Of a stretch of DNA of 54,920 nucleotides, positions 53,109 to 54,920 are shown piece after piece (position 1 is the stretch's first letter; every line of letters starts with the position of its first letter). The position numbers were made by a program, and so were the translations under genes. Under the pieces are notes generated by a model. The model was given only the letters and a program-made list of their open reading frames with translations. It was not told the DNA's origin and did no database searches. The DNA is from Candidatus Margulisiibacteriota bacterium (GTDB taxonomy: Bacteria > Margulisbacteria > Marinamargulisbacteria > SXXA01 > SICP01): contig SICP01000007.1 in the NCBI GenBank assembly GCA_009691415.1, forward strand, positions 1 through 54,920. The letters are read 5' to 3'.

Positions 53109-54745
53109 ATGACTGGGCCCTTAGGTCGCTTTAACCCCTTTAAAACTAAAGGGTCATTCACACTCGGACAGATACCCCTCGCACAAAAGGGTCACTAAAC
53201 ATCACCTTTACGAGCCTCAATGACACACTTAGTACTCTAGTAAAGGGATGGCAGCCACTGATTACCGAACCCCTAACCCCAGAAAATAAACAATTAATAC
53301 AAGTAGCAATGACAAACTTCGTGGACACCAAAAGTGAAAAAACACAACCAAAAGATAGAATAAAAACCTTATTTCAAACAATCAAAACACAAGGGTCTCC
53401 TGCACTTTCAACACTTTTTGAAAAAACATTTAACATTATAGATATGAGTCTCACGTTTGTAACGGTTGACCTCGAGAAAGCAGGTGCCATTCAAAAGGTT
53501 CGAGATATAGATCACGAACAAACCATGGCCACCTTTCACACACCTCAACCCATAAGATTAGGAGAGGATAGCTTCCGAATTGGAGCTCATTTTACAGATG
53601 CCAAAGGAGTAGAACTAGCACAACAAGGCGCAGAATTACAACAAAATCTCATGTTAGCTTATGCCCTAACAGGCACACACGAAGGACCCACCTCTACTCA
53701 TTTTATGCATGGTGATCGATGCACAATAATAGCCTCAAATGATAACTCAAATCCTGACGCACACAAAGAACTACTCAGCACCCTTGGTGTAGACAAAGCC
53801 TCATTTAACGAAGCCTTAAACTACCGAAATGTAGAAGTTCTGGGATTAAAGGTGGACATGAAAGTATCCTCACACGGGTTTAAAATGGGCGACGGCATCT
53901 ACAGCGTACACGACCTAAAATACTTTAATTTTCTATCAAACGTTAAGGACCATAAACTTCCAGGACGACTCATGAGACATTTAAAAGCCCATAATATAAT
54001 CGGAAACAAACCCAAAAAAAGCACAAAGACAGATGGAAAAGTTAAGAATACAAAGCGAGAGGACATAATGAGGGCCCTCAATACATTTGAAAAAGAGTGC
54101 AAAGACATTGGGGCTGAATCATTAACAGAAATTCAAAAAAACCTAATTGCAGATAATATTATATATTACAGCCAAACTGACGTCCCCGTCGAAACGAAAG
54201 GCATGAATATCGGTGACCACCAACTAATGGGTCAAATTGCAGTTGGAGGGACTGGAAATATGGTCATCGATAGCAAAGGCGTTGCACAAACTATTAGGCC
54301 AGATGGCACCAATGGCAGCCTCTGTATTGTTGCCAGAAAACACATGCCAGGTGCCGATGGAAAATCCTACGCTGTTGTAGCCTTTGGAATAGAAGGATCA
54401 AATCCATTAAAAACCAATATGCATACAGGCGATTTACATTTAAAAGCGGCACGTCACGAAAAAAAGGTTGGGGGTGGATGGGGTTCTGAAAAAATGGCTT
54501 TAGCAGATCGATCTTTTTTCGCGGGACTAGGATCTAAAGAAGTAAAAGTGACTGCAACAGAATTAAAAGCCCTCACAGTAAAAATGACCCTGCTCAAAGA
54601 AGCAAGGGAAAACCAGCCCACAATGTATAAAGCTTTTGCAGATAAGCTACTATCCGCAGAAACCCCAGAAAAGAGAAACGAACTGTATCAATCTTTTACA
54701 ATAAATTATTTTAATGAAATAATAAAAATAGAAAGTCAGGCATAA
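53109..54745 (+). CDS. Protein of unknown function; N-terminus in a -1 offset frame (possible frameshift)
   Basis: SD (AGGAG 53097-53101) precedes ATG 53109 (MTGPLGRFNPFKTKGSFTLGQIPLAQKGH*). The ORF-track frame (ATG 53309) is open back to 53150 and reads ...GSLNITFTSLNDTLSTLVKGWQPLITEPLTPENKQLIQVAMTNFVD. Confidence 0.55.
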
Positions 54746-54775
54746 CCCCAAAAGTACGCGTTGCAAATTGACTAA

Positions 54776-54920
<145 letters not shown>

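Noticed and set aside
53183-53192. Programmed -1 frameshift heptamer at ACAAAAGGGT
   Set aside because: Frame-0 codons CAA-AAG do not give good re-pairing in the -1 frame, so it is not a canonical slippery site; an indel is the simpler explanation.

Overview
The window is an AT-rich chromosomal segment from an unidentified bacterium with Gram-negative (diderm) features. It encodes: (i) a complete alternative complex III (ActA-F), a Sco protein and a caa3-type cytochrome oxidase, all on the minus strand, with convergent heme A synthase; (ii) a metal ABC importer locus; (iii) two partner-switching (SpoIIE/STAS/RsbW) gene sets; (iv) housekeeping genes lysS, secDF, accAD, rpsT, ftsK, hom, cysS, panB, cdaA, lysA, def, rpsO, pnp, ispE, msbA, clpB-like, prmC, prfA, rpmE, hemW and the start of tgt. 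No tRNA, rRNA or CRISPR array was recognised. Items the ORF track misses or hides: a long coiled-coil gene with 120-bp in-frame tandem repeats running off the left edge; a permuted, frameshifted outer-membrane-protein pseudogene; a probable IS30-type transposase scrap at the edge of a segment with reversed strand composition; a frameshifted Bro-N gene; an orphan gene whose N-terminus is hidden by a -1 frame offset; and several -10-like boxes 7-9 nt from start codons, suggesting leaderless mRNAs. All calls come from reading the sequence by eye; no database search was run.
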